From Pegoplata infirma (lineage: Eukaryota > Arthropoda > Insecta > Diptera > Anthomyiidae): DNA of 64,000 nucleotides. This document shows positions 33,285-46,050 of this stretch, piece by piece. Under the pieces are notes generated by a model that saw only the letters and a program-made list of their open reading frames with translations, was not told the origin of the DNA and did not search any database. Location of the stretch: assembly GCA_963921195.1 (NCBI GenBank), contig OY992536.1, forward strand, positions 229,250,023-229,314,022. The letters run 5' to 3'. The position numbers were made by a program, and so were the translations under genes. Each line of letters opens with the position of its first letter. Position 1 is the stretch's first letter.

Positions 33285-33944
33285 CTGTATTACAATTGAT
33301 CTTTAACGAATTAGAATTGATCTTTTACGAATTACAATTGATCTTTTTCGAAATACAATTGATCATTTTTGAATTACAATTGATCTTTTACGAATAACAA
33401 TTAATCTTTTATGAAATAAAATGGAATCTTCGAATTACAATTGATCTTATACGGATTACAATTGATCTTTTACGAATTAGAATTGATCTTTTACGAATTA
33501 CAATTGATCTTTTTCGAATTACAATTGATCATTTTTGAATTACAATTGATCTTTTACGAATTAAAATTAATCTTTTACGAAATAAAATGGAATCTTCGAA
33601 TTACAATTGATCTTATACGAATTACAATTGGTCTTTTACGAATTACGATTGATCTTTTACGAATTACAATTGATCTTTTTCGAATTACAATTGATCTTTT
33701 TCGAATTACAATTCTTTTACGAATCACAATTGATTTTTTACGAAATACAATTGATCTTTTACGAATTACAATTGGAGTCTACGAATTACAATTGAAATCT
33801 TCGAATTACAATAAGAGTATTCGAATTACAAATGGAATCTTCGAATTACAAATGGAATCTTCGAATTACAAATAAAATCTTCGAATTACAAGTAGAATCT
33901 TCGGATTACAATTGATCTTTTACGAATAACATCTGTAAATGGTG
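33285..33944. repeat. CAATTG minisatellite with a MITE-like right end
   Basis: About 30 units of roughly 21 bp, ATTACAATTGATCTTTTACGA, with variants TACAAATGGAATCTTCGAAT towards the right. It ends CATCTGTAAATGGTG followed by TA at 33945-33946, the same end as the complete element at 34461-34853. The left end is not clear. ORFs at 33441-33875 are spurious translations of the repeat. Confidence 0.75.
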
Positions 33945-33946
33945 TA

Positions 33947-34458
33947 GACCTAGCCCCCATACAAAGAGGCTCAAATTTTGACTTAAATGACTCTAACAAC
34001 CGCATTATAAGAGGTATCCTTTCGAAATTTGGCAGGTAAACCTGTTTCGTATTCATTAACAACCATTCCGAAAGAAATCTGACCAGTTCTTCTTGTATCC
34101 CCCATACAAACCACCTTCCCGACATTCACACAAATCTCTCAAATTTCATGAATATAAAAAATGTTTAATTTAAATATTGTTTGTGTGTGTTTAACGCGTA
34201 CTTTAATAACCTAATCAAATCGGATTTTAGTCAGACCACTTTTGGACCAAGGCCTTGCAAGGCCCCATATGAAAATTTCGCCCGATATTCAGTTTAAGCG
34301 GTTTATTGGCAACAAATAGAAGCTTATTTCTCTCAAATTTGGTTTGTATTTTTTACTTTTTATTAAATATTTGACAAAAGATAGATCCAATCGGTCCATG
34401 TTTGCTCTTGGGATCCATTTTCCGGAAAACACTGGTGTAGGGTATTATATGATCGGTC
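33947..34458 (-). repeat. Mini-me-like fragment between two minisatellite elements
   Basis: Contains CTAGCCCCCATACAAAGAGG, GTATCCCCCATACAAACCAC, CGATATTCAGTTTAAGCGGT and AACACTGGTGTAGGGTATTA, the inverse order of the repeat at 23140-23800 and 4440-5000. Confidence 0.55.
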
Positions 34459-34460
34459 TA

Positions 34461-34853
34461 CACCATTTACAGATGTAATTCGTAAAAAATCAATTGTAAT
34501 TCGAAGATTCTACTTGTAATACGAAGATTCCATTTGTAATTCGAAGATTCCATTTGTAATTCGTAGATTATACTTGTAATTCGAAGATTCTATTTGTAAT
34601 TCAAAGATTCCATTTGTAATTCGAAGATTCCAGTTGAAATTCGAAAAATATCAACTAAATTTCCATTGATATTTTACGAATTACAATTGGAATATTCGAA
34701 TTACAAATGGAATCTTCGAATTACAAATAGAATCTTCGAACTACAAGTAGAATCTTCGAATTACAAATGGAATCTTCGAATTACAAATGAAATCTTCGAA
34801 TTACAAGTAGAATCTTTGAATTAGAATTGATCGAATTACATCTGTAAATGGTG
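34461..34853. mobile_element. Fold-back MITE with internal minisatellite arms, TA target duplication
   Basis: Ends CACCATTTACAGATGTAATT and its near inverse AATTACATCTGTAAATGGTG, flanked by TA on both sides (34459-34460 and 34854-34855). The arms are inverted arrays of TTCGAAGATTCCATTTGTAA units that meet near 34675. It is 393 bp in total. The shared end with 33285-33944 shows that the minisatellite is part of a mobile element family. Confidence 0.8.
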
Positions 34854-35185
34854 TAGTTTCTGTCTCAGAACCTTTTTTTATATTTTGTGGGGATGTGTAA
34901 TTTATATAGGTACTTAATGGAATCCCCGTCGGGGGATTCCCAGACCGATATTTCGATGCGTTATAACAAATGTAGTATACCCCCATATTGTTGTTAGGGA
35001 GGTATTAATAGCTAAATAAAAATTTTGAAAATCATAACTGATTTTCTAAAAAGCCCTTAAAAAATTTTTAAAAATTTTAAAAATCCCAAATTTAAATTCC
35101 TAAATCTCTGAACGAGACGGGATCATTGTTTCTTTTTGCTGAGAAATTACAAATATCCACAACGATTTTTAACGATTCAATTCTA

Positions 35186-35414
35186 CACCCAAAAAAAAAC
35201 GTGGGTATTCAATACTAAAAATTTAACTAATTTTAGTCCAAAAGGACCTAGTGCAGAAATTGGTAACCAATACTAAAATTTTTAACTAATATTAGTCAAA
35301 TCCAGTAAAAATTACTAATGTTAGTACTTTGAAGATACTAAAATTAGTAACGAATTAGTAGATTTTGGTACAATATCACTTACTAAACCTTTTACTGTAG
35401 AATTATTTTGAGTG
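35186..35414 (-). mobile_element. 229-bp MITE, copy 3, inverted
   Basis: Inverse copy of 30810-31038; TA at 35184-35185 and 35415-35416. It lies 30 bp outside the donor site of exon A, within the intron. Confidence 0.85.
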
Positions 35415-35444
35415 TACTGTTATTTTAAATTAAATTTCACTTAC

Positions 35445-35804
35445 TTTAATAACTTCCTATTTAAACCATGCGAATTTTTTCCATTATTTTTAAACTTTTT
35501 TGTTCTATGTTTATTCGAGGACATGGCATCTTCGCCTCCTTTTGCTTTGTAACTTCCTTTGAATTCCTGCTGATGTATGACATCCTGTTGTTGTCTTGTT
35601 GTATGGAGCAGTTGATGTTCATCTATTCGCTGTTGTTTATGTAACTTTTGTTTATCCTTTGATGGATTCAGTCTTTTAATTTTATAAATGGTTGATTGTG
35701 CGGCTGTAAATTTTGTTGTAGTATCCTTACGATTATTTTGTTCAGCTGTATTTTCAGACTTTTCACACTGGACTGTGTATGTGAAACTTATAAGGCATAA
35801 TAAA
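35445..35804 (-). CDS. Internal exon A of an unrecognised, probably secreted protein gene
   Basis: I do not recognise the protein. On the minus strand the exon follows a long pyrimidine tract and TTACAG (acceptor at 35806-35805) and ends at a strong donor, GTAAGTG (35444-35438). It encodes about 120 residues starting LLCLISFTYTVQCEKSE, which looks like the end of a signal peptide with a possible cleavage after a small residue or near the Cys. A polar, basic, low-complexity region follows, rich in Q, K, H and N (KIKRLNPSKDKQKLHKQQ, then DAMSSNKHRTKKFKNN). The start Met must be in an exon further upstream, above 35808, not found. The exon begins at the third base of a codon and ends with two bases AA, which fit the leading C of exon B. 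An in-frame stop occurs only in the intron. The secreted role is inference from the hydrophobic start. Confidence 0.6.
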
Positions 35805-36135
35805 CTGTAAGGATAAAATTGAAACAAAAAAAAAGAAAAAGAGGATAAAAAGCAGGGAATTGTAATTATTTTAATATTGTGTTTGTAATTAGTTAATTAA
35901 TGCTTTTTTATACAAATTGTATACAACAAAGTCATGGAGTATTATTTGATATCCTTGATATATTAGATCTGTTGTTTTTTTCTACTATGCAATAATACTT
36001 ATTTCCGGTATTTTTTGTAATTATTTAAAGAAGTGTTAAGTTGCAGTTTTAGTGGCTGGACAAAGTAAAAAAAGCTAAGTCCGGTCTTGTCGAATATATT
36101 GATACCTTCCACAAAGATTATTGACAAATATTCTA
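35805..36135. other. Upstream intron sequence, nothing assignable
   Basis: Includes the acceptor pyrimidine tract of exon A (minus strand, about 35807-35860). The rest is AT-rich. Confidence 0.35.
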
Positions 36136-36669
36136 CACACAAAAAAAAAAACTTTGTCAAATTACTAGCAAAAGTCCCGTAATCCCATTTTACTAATATT
36201 TGACAGTTTTCCTTGATTTTTAAGAAATCGAAATTAAATTTTTTTTTTGTAATTTTACAATTTTTTTTGGTAATTTTACAAATTTCCAAGATAATTTTAC
36301 AAAAAAAAATCTAGTTAATTCACGAGAATTCCTCGTTATTTCAATTGCGCCAAAAAACTATAAATTTACAATTTTATTGGTAAAAAGCTTGTAAAATTAC
36401 AAAATTATTGCTAAAAAGTTTATAAAATTACTAGGAATTCTCGTAAAATAGGAGGTAGCAAAAAATCTAGTAAAATTACGAAACCTCCGTGTAAAGTTTA
36501 TTGTGTCGAAAAATTGTAATTTTACAATTTTATTGTTAAAAACCTTGTAAAATTACAAAATTTTTGGTAAAAAGCTTAAAATTACTGGGCATTTTTGTCA
36601 AATAAGAGGTAGCAAACAAAAAAAAAAGTTAAAAAATTTTCTTGTAATTTTACAAGGTTTTTTTAAGTG
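36136..36669. mobile_element. 534-bp TA-flanked MITE rich in TGTAATTTTACAA
   Basis: Ends CACACAAAAAAAAAAACTTT and GGTTTTTTTAAGTG, with TA at 36134-36135 and 36670-36671. Interior repeats TAAAATTACAAAAT and its inverse many times. Not coding. Confidence 0.65.
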
Positions 36670-36882
36670 TATTTTAAAAAGATTATTGCAAAATAGTTTA
36701 TTTGAAAAAAAAAATATAGTTAAAAAACTAGTAAACATTTAAATTCGACATGGCAGAATCCATGAACACCCTACATTTACATAAAACTATTGAATACGAA
36801 CACGATTTTTAGATTGTACTTTTTATCGTATTTTGGGTAAAAAACTTTTTTTAGCCGTTTTTGTAAAAAAAAAATGTGTAAT

Positions 36883-39450
<2,568 letters not shown>

Positions 39451-40400
39451 GAAAAACTTCTTTTAATAAACAAATACAATTTACCAAAGAAGAGGAAAAA
39501 GACAAAAAGTTACCATACTTGGACGCGATCGTAACAAGACAAAATGATGTTTTAAAATTGGATTGGTACCAAAAGCCCACAGCTTCTGGTAGACTAATCA
39601 ATTTTCAATCTAAACATCCCAGACGTATAATCATAAATACAGCGACGAATTTTATTAGAAGAGTTTTAGGTATAAGCGACTCGATGTTTCACAAGGAAAA
39701 CATAAATAAAATAACAAATACTTTAATTAAAAATGATTTCCCTAAAAAGACAATTAACGATTTGATTGAACATGTCACAACGAGAGCGCAAAATCCGATT
39801 GAAAAACAAGATCAGCAGAAAATTTATAAATCGGTAACATATATACCTGGATTGTCTGAGAGACTTAAAAATTCAAATATTTATGACAACGAAAAGTTTG
39901 TGATGGCGCTTAAAACTAATAATTCGTTAAATCAACTATTTAGCAATACTAAATCCAAAATAAATAATGAGGACAAGTCGAATCTGGTATACCAGATAAA
40001 TTGTAACGGAGACGGATCCAACATATGCAACAAAGTATATGTTGGAACAACAAAAACAAAATTAAAGACAAGAATTTCTTCGCATAAGTCAGATCATAAA
40101 GCAGTAGACAAACCTTTGGAACAAAAAACGGCTCTAGCTGCACACAGTGTAAAAACTGGTCATAAACCAAATTTTGAAGGCGTAAAAGTTTTACAAGAAG
40201 AAAGGCATTACACCAAAAGATACAAGCTGGAGATGCTCCACATCATCAATACCCCTATTAATATGAGATTGAATTTTAAAACAGATACAGAGAGAATAGC
40301 TCCAATATATAGACACATAGTTGACAAGCACAGACAAACAAAACAAAAATTAGTTGACAAAAATTTACAAAGGAGTAAGGAAGTCCTCAACTCAACGTCG
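39451..40400 (+). pseudogene. Penelope-like element: RT C-terminus and GIY-YIG endonuclease
   Basis: The open frame carries LPYLDAIVTRQ and WYQKPTASGRLINFQSKHP (39510-39620), the block typical of the end of Penelope-type RT. After a linker comes a GIY-YIG nuclease domain: LVYQINC..GSNICNKVYVG (39985-40045), then the RISSHK Arg/His block, TALAAHSVKTGH, and YKLEMLHI with the conserved Glu (40225-40245). The protein would end STSV-stop, but the last codon and stop lie at 43772-43777, beyond a Transib element inserted at 40401. The 5' part, including the RT catalytic core, is missing, so the copy is 5'-truncated in mini-me A. The remaining frame is intact. The upstream in-frame stretch 39153-39450 belongs to mini-me. 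Confidence 0.85.
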
Positions 40401-41387
40401 CACTGTGGTCAATATTTTGAGATAGCGGCCAAAACTCCTTTTGGTTTTTGTTCTCCGATTTTAAAGTTATTAGACTCATATGAAAGTAGACAGTAGTAAA
40501 CCTCGGGAGCCAAAAAATTAGAACTCTATTTCAACTATTTCACTGAGAACAGGGTGGTCCAAAATGGGCTTTTTCAGAATTTAGTAAATTTATGATATTT
40601 TTAGTTAATTTTTAAAGTTTAAATGATCATTACTTTTTTGTTTTTCAAGATTTTTGGACGAAATAAATTTTGTGTTGTAACTTAACTTATTTTCTATTAC
40701 TGGTAAAAAAATTGAAGCTCTACTGTTTTCAGAACAATTTAAATATTTTTTTTAAAAAAGGTCAAATTTCTCGGAAATTTCCTACTTTATAGAGCACAAC
40801 TCCTGTGGTCAAGCTGAGTCAAAACACAAATTTACTATTTTGTAGTCCTAACTCTCCCCAACATTCCTATATATACATGTCCATGCATCGGGACTGCACT
40901 TTTTGAGCTACAGCAATTTTTCTGACCCAAGGTAAGATATTCGGTACAAATGCACGTCATATTTTTTGAGAAGTTATTTGTATGTGAAAGTGGCTATTAT
41001 GCATATATTTTGATGAAATTTTGTACAAGAGTTCTTATTGACCCAAAAAATAATTCTGTTGAAATTAGGAGAAGTTGGCCCATATTTGGACCTAGTCCAC
41101 ATAGAAGGGTGTATCAAAATTTTGACAAAAATGACAATAGAACTCTCAAATTATGTGGTATCTGGCAATTCATTTGGAAAAGGTAAAAAATGATTTTATT
41201 GCCATCTAATATTACATAACTTAAATACCTGAAAATTGCAAATAAATTTAAAACCAATGGAAATAACTGGTAAAACCAAGTACCTGTTATATTATGTTTC
41301 AAAGAGGTAAAAAAGATCATGTTGAAACTTCGAGCAATAGTATATTAATCCATGCATTAATTTTTTTTCTTCATTATTTTTTAAACA

Positions 41388-41540
41388 ATGGCTAAATTCA
41401 GTTATAGTGTTCTATCTGATATATATTTTGAACGGAAAGATATAAACGACATTATTTTACATATAATGAATAATCCATTCTTCAAAATATGCGACAAACA
41501 AGAAATTAAAATTCATAACTTAAAAATAAAAACTTTTTAA
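41388..41540 (+). pseudogene. Possible first exon or frame-shifted N-terminus of the Transib transposase
   Basis: A 50-codon frame from an ATG at 41388 to a stop at 41540, in the position expected for the start of the transposase and in a different frame from the main ORF. Its peptide (MAKFSYSVLSDIYFERKDIN...) has no motif I recognise. It may be a real N-terminus separated by a frameshift or chance. Confidence 0.3.
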
Positions 41541-41584
41541 ATACTTTAAGAAAACGGTACAATCAATGTTCCAGAAACAAGAAA

Positions 41585-42320
41585 TTGTTTTACTCACGCA
41601 ACCAAGAATGGCTAAGAAATAAACTTATTTTTAAAAAGCCATCAGTAACTACCACGGAAACTGGAAAAGGTGGTCGACCAGCAAAGCCAATTGATAATTG
41701 TAGTGAAAGATCACGAAGATGCAAGCTTAAACATATCAATGAAGAAGTTTCTTGTAGCATCATAAAGGATTCATTTCTGCATCAAATTCAACCATCGAAA
41801 ACTAAAAAGAGTAAAATTGCTATCATTGAAAAAATAGTGGAAGCAAGCCCCAGACGCACAAAAAGGATTTTAGAAAGTATGCCGACACCAACTGAAGAAA
41901 ATAAATTTACTCCAGAAGAAGCATTTGCACTATTTTTGGATTTGAAAATGACTAAAAACCAATATGCAGAATTGCGGAAGCGAACCAATGAAAAAAATTG
42001 TGGAATTTTTCCATCATATCGAGATATAGTTTCTGCCAAAAAAGATTGCTTACCTTCACCTACTGCTATTAGTGTAACTTCAAGTTCAGCAGAAATAAAA
42101 TTGCAGGATCTTCTTGAACACACTGCAGAACGATTATTAAAGACATTTGATGCTGACTATTTAAAGAAGTTTAAAAATTGCAGCATGACTTTAATTTCTA
42201 AATGGGGATGTGATGGGTCCTCTGGCCAGAAAAAATACAAACAATGTAATGCGGAAAATTCATCAGATGCCAATTTATTCATGATTTCTTTCGTTCCATT
42301 ACGTTTAACAAAAACTTATA
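41585..42320 (+). pseudogene. Transib transposase, N-terminal half with first catalytic Asp
   Basis: About 246 residues read as Transib-type: GRPAKPIDNCSERSRRCKLK near residues 31-50, TKKSKIAIIEKIVEASPRR, then FTPEEAFALFLDLKMTKNQY and LRKRTNEKNCGIFPSY, and near the end LISKWGCDGSSGQKKYKQ, the block that carries the first Asp of the DDE triad in this superfamily. The C-terminal two thirds (second Asp, Glu, zinc-binding part) are absent because the frame runs into minisatellite sequence at about 42345. The frame itself has no stops, so loss came from replacement and not slow decay. The start codon choice is uncertain. A homologous, more decayed frame lies at 46399-47013. Confidence 0.8.
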
Positions 42321-42344
42321 TTGGTTCAGAGCCGTCAACTACAC

Positions 42345-43255
42345 CTTTTCCAATTGAAATTCAGAAAAGATCAATTGTAATTCAGAAATCCCAATTGAAA
42401 TTCAGAAAAGCACAATTGAAATTCAGAAATCATAATTGAAATTCAGAAAAGCCTAATTGAAATTCAGAAATCACAATTGAAATTCAGAAAAACCCAATTG
42501 AAATTCAGAAATCCCAATTGAAATTCAGAAAAGCCCAATTGAAATTCAGAAAAGCACAATTGAAATTCAGAAAATCACAATTGAAATTCAGAAAAGCCCA
42601 ATTGAAATTCAGAAATCGTAATTGAAATTCAGAAAAGCCCAATTGAAATTCAGAAAAGCACAATTGAAATTCAGAAAAGCACAATTGAAATTCAGAAAAG
42701 CATAATTGAAATTCAGAAATCGTAATTGAAATTCAGAAAAGCCCAATTGAAATTCAGAAATCGTAATTGAAATTCAGAAAAGCCCAATTGAAATTTAGTA
42801 AATCACAATTGAAATTCAGAAAATCACAATTGAAATTCAGAAAAGCCCAATTGAAATTCAGAAATGCACAATTGAAATTCAGAAAAGCACAATTGAAATT
42901 CAGAAAAGCACAATTGAAATTCAGAAAAGCACAATTGAAATTCAGAGAAGACCAATTGAAATTCAGAAAAGCACAATTGAAATTCAGAAATCCTAATTGA
43001 AATTCAGAAAACCCCAATTGAAATTCAGAAAATCACATTTGAAATTTAGAAAATCACAATTGAAATTCAGAAAAGCCCAATTGAAATTCAGAAAATCACA
43101 ATTGCAATTCAGAAAATCATAGTTGAAATTCAGAAAAGCACAATTGAAATTCAGAAAAGCCCAATTGAAATTCAGAAAATCACAATTGAAATTCAGAAAA
43201 GACCAATTGAAGTTCAGAAGTTGTAATTGAAATTCAGAAAAGCCCAATTGAAATT
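42345..43255. repeat. CAATTGAAATTCAGAAAAGC minisatellite inside Transib 1
   Basis: About 44 units of 20-21 bp, AATTGAAATTCAGAAAAGCC with variants AATCACAATTG and AATCGTAATTG. The left border reads CAACTACACCTTTTCCAATT, reminiscent of the TA-CACC end of the fold-back minisatellite at 34461. It replaces the catalytic part of the Transib transposase. The ORFs at 42754-43247 are spurious periodic peptides. Confidence 0.85.
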
Positions 43256-43766
43256 AATTTTTTTGCTACTTTTAACCATTTTTTTTGGTAGTTTTTTTTT
43301 TTTTTTTAGTGTATTGATATTGTTGGGAATTTCAGTGTTACTTTTCAGTTTAATCCTCACAAGAATTAGCTTTCTTCCAAAAAAAAAACCAATCTTTGGC
43401 CCCTGTGAATATTGAGACTAAATAAATGTCAGGGGCCAAATGTTGGCAGTTTCTGACCAAAATTAAGTTTAGGAATAATAAATAAGTATTGGTTGTAAAA
43501 TACGATTGAAGAAAATAAGAAATTATAAAAAAAATACCTATTTAAAATGTCAAAATATTCAACTTTTACATGGAAACTCAACAAAAAATTAAAATGCATT
43601 TTTAACTCCACATTACTTACGTTCCTATCAGTCGATTTTTACGTTTGAACACGCAAATTGAAGCTTAAAGTCCCTCCTATTGAACAAAGCAAATTGCGTA
43701 AAAAAATACCAATCCGGTCAAAAGTTATAGAGTTTTGACCGCTATCTCGCGAAATTGACCACTGTG
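43256..43766. other. Right part of Transib 1, non-coding
   Basis: T-rich sequence, then the terminal inverted repeat at about 43720-43766. No transposase C-terminus could be recognised. Confidence 0.5.
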
Positions 43767-43771
43767 CGTCG

Positions 43772-44058
43772 GTTTAAAAATATTTTAAATGTAATTATTG
43801 TTTTTTTATATTTTATTGTGTTTTATTTATTTTTTTGTGTGATATTTGTGTTAATATTTTTGTTTATAAAATTATAAAATTTAATTATTGTTATATGTAT
43901 ATCTTTGTCAGATCCCTGAAGATGATCAGCGATGCTGATAGAAATATTGGAAAAAATAAATATATTTAAATAAAAACTTCATAAAAAATTTTTTGAATTT
44001 TTATTTTATATATAAAACCCCATAACTTCAAGCCAAAATAAACTCATCAAACAAAAAC
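43772..44058 (+). mobile_element. 3' end of the Penelope-like element
   Basis: Starts with the final codon and stop of the endonuclease frame (GTTTAA), followed by an AT-rich 3' UTR and a hammerhead-like motif at 43916-43944. AAAAACTTC occurs at both 39454 and 43973, a possible short target duplication; the exact right boundary could lie anywhere from 43981 to 44058. Confidence 0.6.
43916..43944 (+). ncRNA. Hammerhead-ribozyme-like core motif in the Penelope-like 3' region
   Basis: CTGAAGA fits the conserved CUGANGA box. It is followed by a stem-loop of ATCAGC, loop GAT, GCTGAT, then A and GAAA. These are the two core boxes and stem II of a hammerhead. Penelope-like elements are known to carry hammerheads in their terminal repeats. 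I could not find convincing stems I and III with a UH cleavage site, so it may be a decayed or minimal motif. Confidence 0.4.
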
Positions 44059-44533
44059 CGTAAATTTCAGATTAGTTTCACCTTAAATTCACGTGTTGAA
44101 AACCCGTTAAACATGTTTTAAAAACATTTGTAAGTCAGAAAAATATTTTAAAAGGTATTTTTGTCACACAAAAATATTTTTTCACTAAAACAAAAAAAAA
44201 ATACACTCAAAAAAAGTTTACACTCAAAAAAAATTTTACACTCAAAAAAAAAATTGGTAAATTATTTTTTTTTTCAAAAATTAATAAAAAAAAGTTTTTT
44301 TACACTAAAACAAAAAAAAAACACTCAAAAAAAATTTTACACTCAAAAAAAAAAATTAGTAAATTTTTTTTTTCAAAAATTAATAAAAAAAAAGTTTTTT
44401 TACAGAAAATAAAATATTTCTAACCAAAAATGTTATTTTTTTCACGTTAGAAAATTTACTATCACTTAAAAAGGGCATTGTGGAGGGTATTCATAGATTC
44501 GGCCAAGTCGAATTTAACTTTTCTACTTGTTTT
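44059..44533 (+). mobile_element. Mini-me-like element A, right part
   Basis: CGTAAATTTCAGATTAGTTT and GTTGAAAACCCGTTAAACAT resume the mini-me sequence. Low-complexity ACACTCAAAAAAAA stretches follow, then the 3' end with GGGCATTGTGGAGGGTATTC, ATTCGGCCAAGTCGAATTTA and CTACTTGTTTT. Confidence 0.7.
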
Positions 44534-44659
44534 TTTTTCATTTTATTTTTTTAGTGTAAACATTTGAGTATCAAAAAACAATGTGATGCGATTTTAAGGT
44601 TTTAAAATTTAAATCTCATTTTTGAAAATGTATGTACTGTTTGATTTTTTTGAAATTTT

Positions 44660-44757
44660 TATACCCTCCACTCTAGTGATAGAGGGTATATATAAGTTTG
44701 TCATTCCGTTTGTAACACCTCGAAATATTGGTCTAGGACCCCATAAAGTATATATAT
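44660..44757 (+). mobile_element. Mini-me-like element B, left part
   Basis: Begins ATACCCTCCACTCTAGTGAT and runs to AAAGTATATATAT, where a hAT-like element is inserted. It resumes at 48334. Confidence 0.7.
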
Positions 44758-45409
44758 TAGGGCGGGTCGATTTGTATGGATCGAAAAAAACTGAAAAATC
44801 GTATAGCAAAAACAAAATCTACAAGAAATTCTAAGAAACTTTTCCAAAGAAACCATTGGTCTAAAATCAAACCCTATACCGCGCCTAACGACATGAAAAT
44901 CCGTCCGTCCCACAGTGGGAAAAATTGCCAATCTAGCGGGAAATAATTCAAAATATAACTAACAGATTTTAACAAAGTTATAATGCGATTTTAAAGTGAG
45001 ATAGTGACTGCGTTTTAATCCGTTAAGAACTTAAAGTTTAGTTAACCCATTATGGAATTACACACTATCAAATGTTGACAATTTATTGGGCTCTCACAGT
45101 TAATTGTTTATAATAGTAAACTTGTCATCGCCGTGTATCGGAAGGGGTAAGCCGTTACCTACCAAGTGTTTGATTTCTTTTAAATACGTTATCTGTTTTG
45201 CGAAGGCTCCCTCGTAACGAATTACATAAACAACGTTTTTTTTTAACTTGTTAAAAATCTTATGGAGCTACAAAAAAAACGCTGTCAGATGCTGCTTAAT
45301 CTTTAATTATAGATTATTCTACATATAATGAAGTATTACTACTCAAAAAATTAGCTGCGTAGGCCTGCGTAGCGATTTTTTAAAATTATTTTTGTAATTT
45401 TGGTCTTTC

Positions 45410-46050
45410 AATAATTACACTGTGCAACACCAAAAATCGAAATGGGATGAAACTAAAAGCAAATGAAAGATGACATATTCCATAACAAACCCCTCAAGGC
45501 TTTTTTCCAGTTCAGAGCTAGATTTTTTTTTACACGCATTTAAAGTTAGTGCACTTTTATTATAATTATAATAATAAATGCTTGAAAATTGTATTAGTGG
45601 CGAATGATTAATATTGTAATTGCCTTTAAATAACAATCATACGCAACGGTGTCCAGTGTTTTATGTTAATAATTGCCTTTAAATAGCAATCATACGCAAC
45701 GGTGTTTTGTGGTTTATTTTAATAATTTAGCTATTCAGTAAATAGGTACTGAACCGATTGCAGCAAAATTCATACCAGTCATAGCTGAAGTAATTTTCAG
45801 CTTAAGTTTGGAAACTGGACCCTACATGTTCAATAAGGGCACAACCAGGGGCCTTTAAAGTAGGATATGTTTAGTACACACAAACTTTAAATGCTTTAAA
45901 ATCACCAACTTTAAATGGGTGTAAAATAAAATCTAGCTCTGACCTAAAAAAAAGGCCTTGTGGGTTTTGTTATGGAAACCGTCAGCTTTCATTTGCTTTT
46001 GGTTTCATCCCATTCCGATTCCGAAAGTTCGATTTTGTATCACTGTGTTA
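45410..46050. repeat. Fold-back element inside Transib 2
   Basis: CACTGTGCAACACCAAAAAT at 45419 and GATTTTGTATCACTGTG near 46047 are inverse-like ends. The arms share GAAATGGGATGAAAC, AAAGCAAATGAAAG, CCATAACAAA and CAGAGCTAGATTTT, inverted. The ends again resemble CACTGTG/CACAGTG, so this could be a non-autonomous Transib relative, but no 5-bp duplication is visible. Inside, a 53-bp unit is repeated at 45618 and 45671. Confidence 0.6.

Larger units (their letters stand above)
22737..35444 (-). other. ~12.7-kb intron between exons A and B, filled with transposons
   Basis: Bounded by GTAAGTG at 35444-35438 and CTAG at 22740-22737, minus strand. It holds LINE fragments, MITEs, a tandem duplication, minisatellites and mini-me-like repeats listed separately. 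The intron call rests on splice-site quality and matching phase between the flanking exons. Confidence 0.5.
40401..43766 (+). mobile_element. Transib-superfamily DNA transposon 1, 5-bp TSD CGTCG
   Basis: Begins CACTGTGGTCAAT and ends ATTGACCACTGTG. It is flanked by CGTCG at 40396-40400 and 43767-43771, a GC-rich 5-bp duplication of the CGNCG type that Transib elements favour. Inverted similarity extends inward through GAGATAGCGG.CAAAACT. The termini resemble the RAG recombination heptamer CACAGTG, as known for Transib. It contains the N-terminal part of a transposase (41585-42320); the rest has been replaced by a minisatellite (42345-43255). Confidence 0.85.

Noticed and set aside
33441..33875. 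144-codon ORF and overlapping 62-codon ORF
   Set aside because: Periodic peptide from the CAATTG minisatellite.
33285..34853. Regular short repeats that could be mistaken for a CRISPR array
   Set aside because: Units are contiguous and degenerate, without unique spacers; the genome is eukaryotic, and the ends are those of a transposon.
35805..35827. Start codon at 35827 for exon A
   Set aside because: It lies on the intron side of a strong acceptor with a pyrimidine tract; the reading there is intronic.
42754..43247. ORFs of 77-87 codons on both strands
   Set aside because: Periodic translation of the 20-bp minisatellite inside Transib 1.
44161..44412. Lys-rich ORF of 83 codons (and a similar one at 48787-49059)
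   Set aside because: Low-complexity ACACTCAAAAAA stretch in the mini-me tail, no coding signal.
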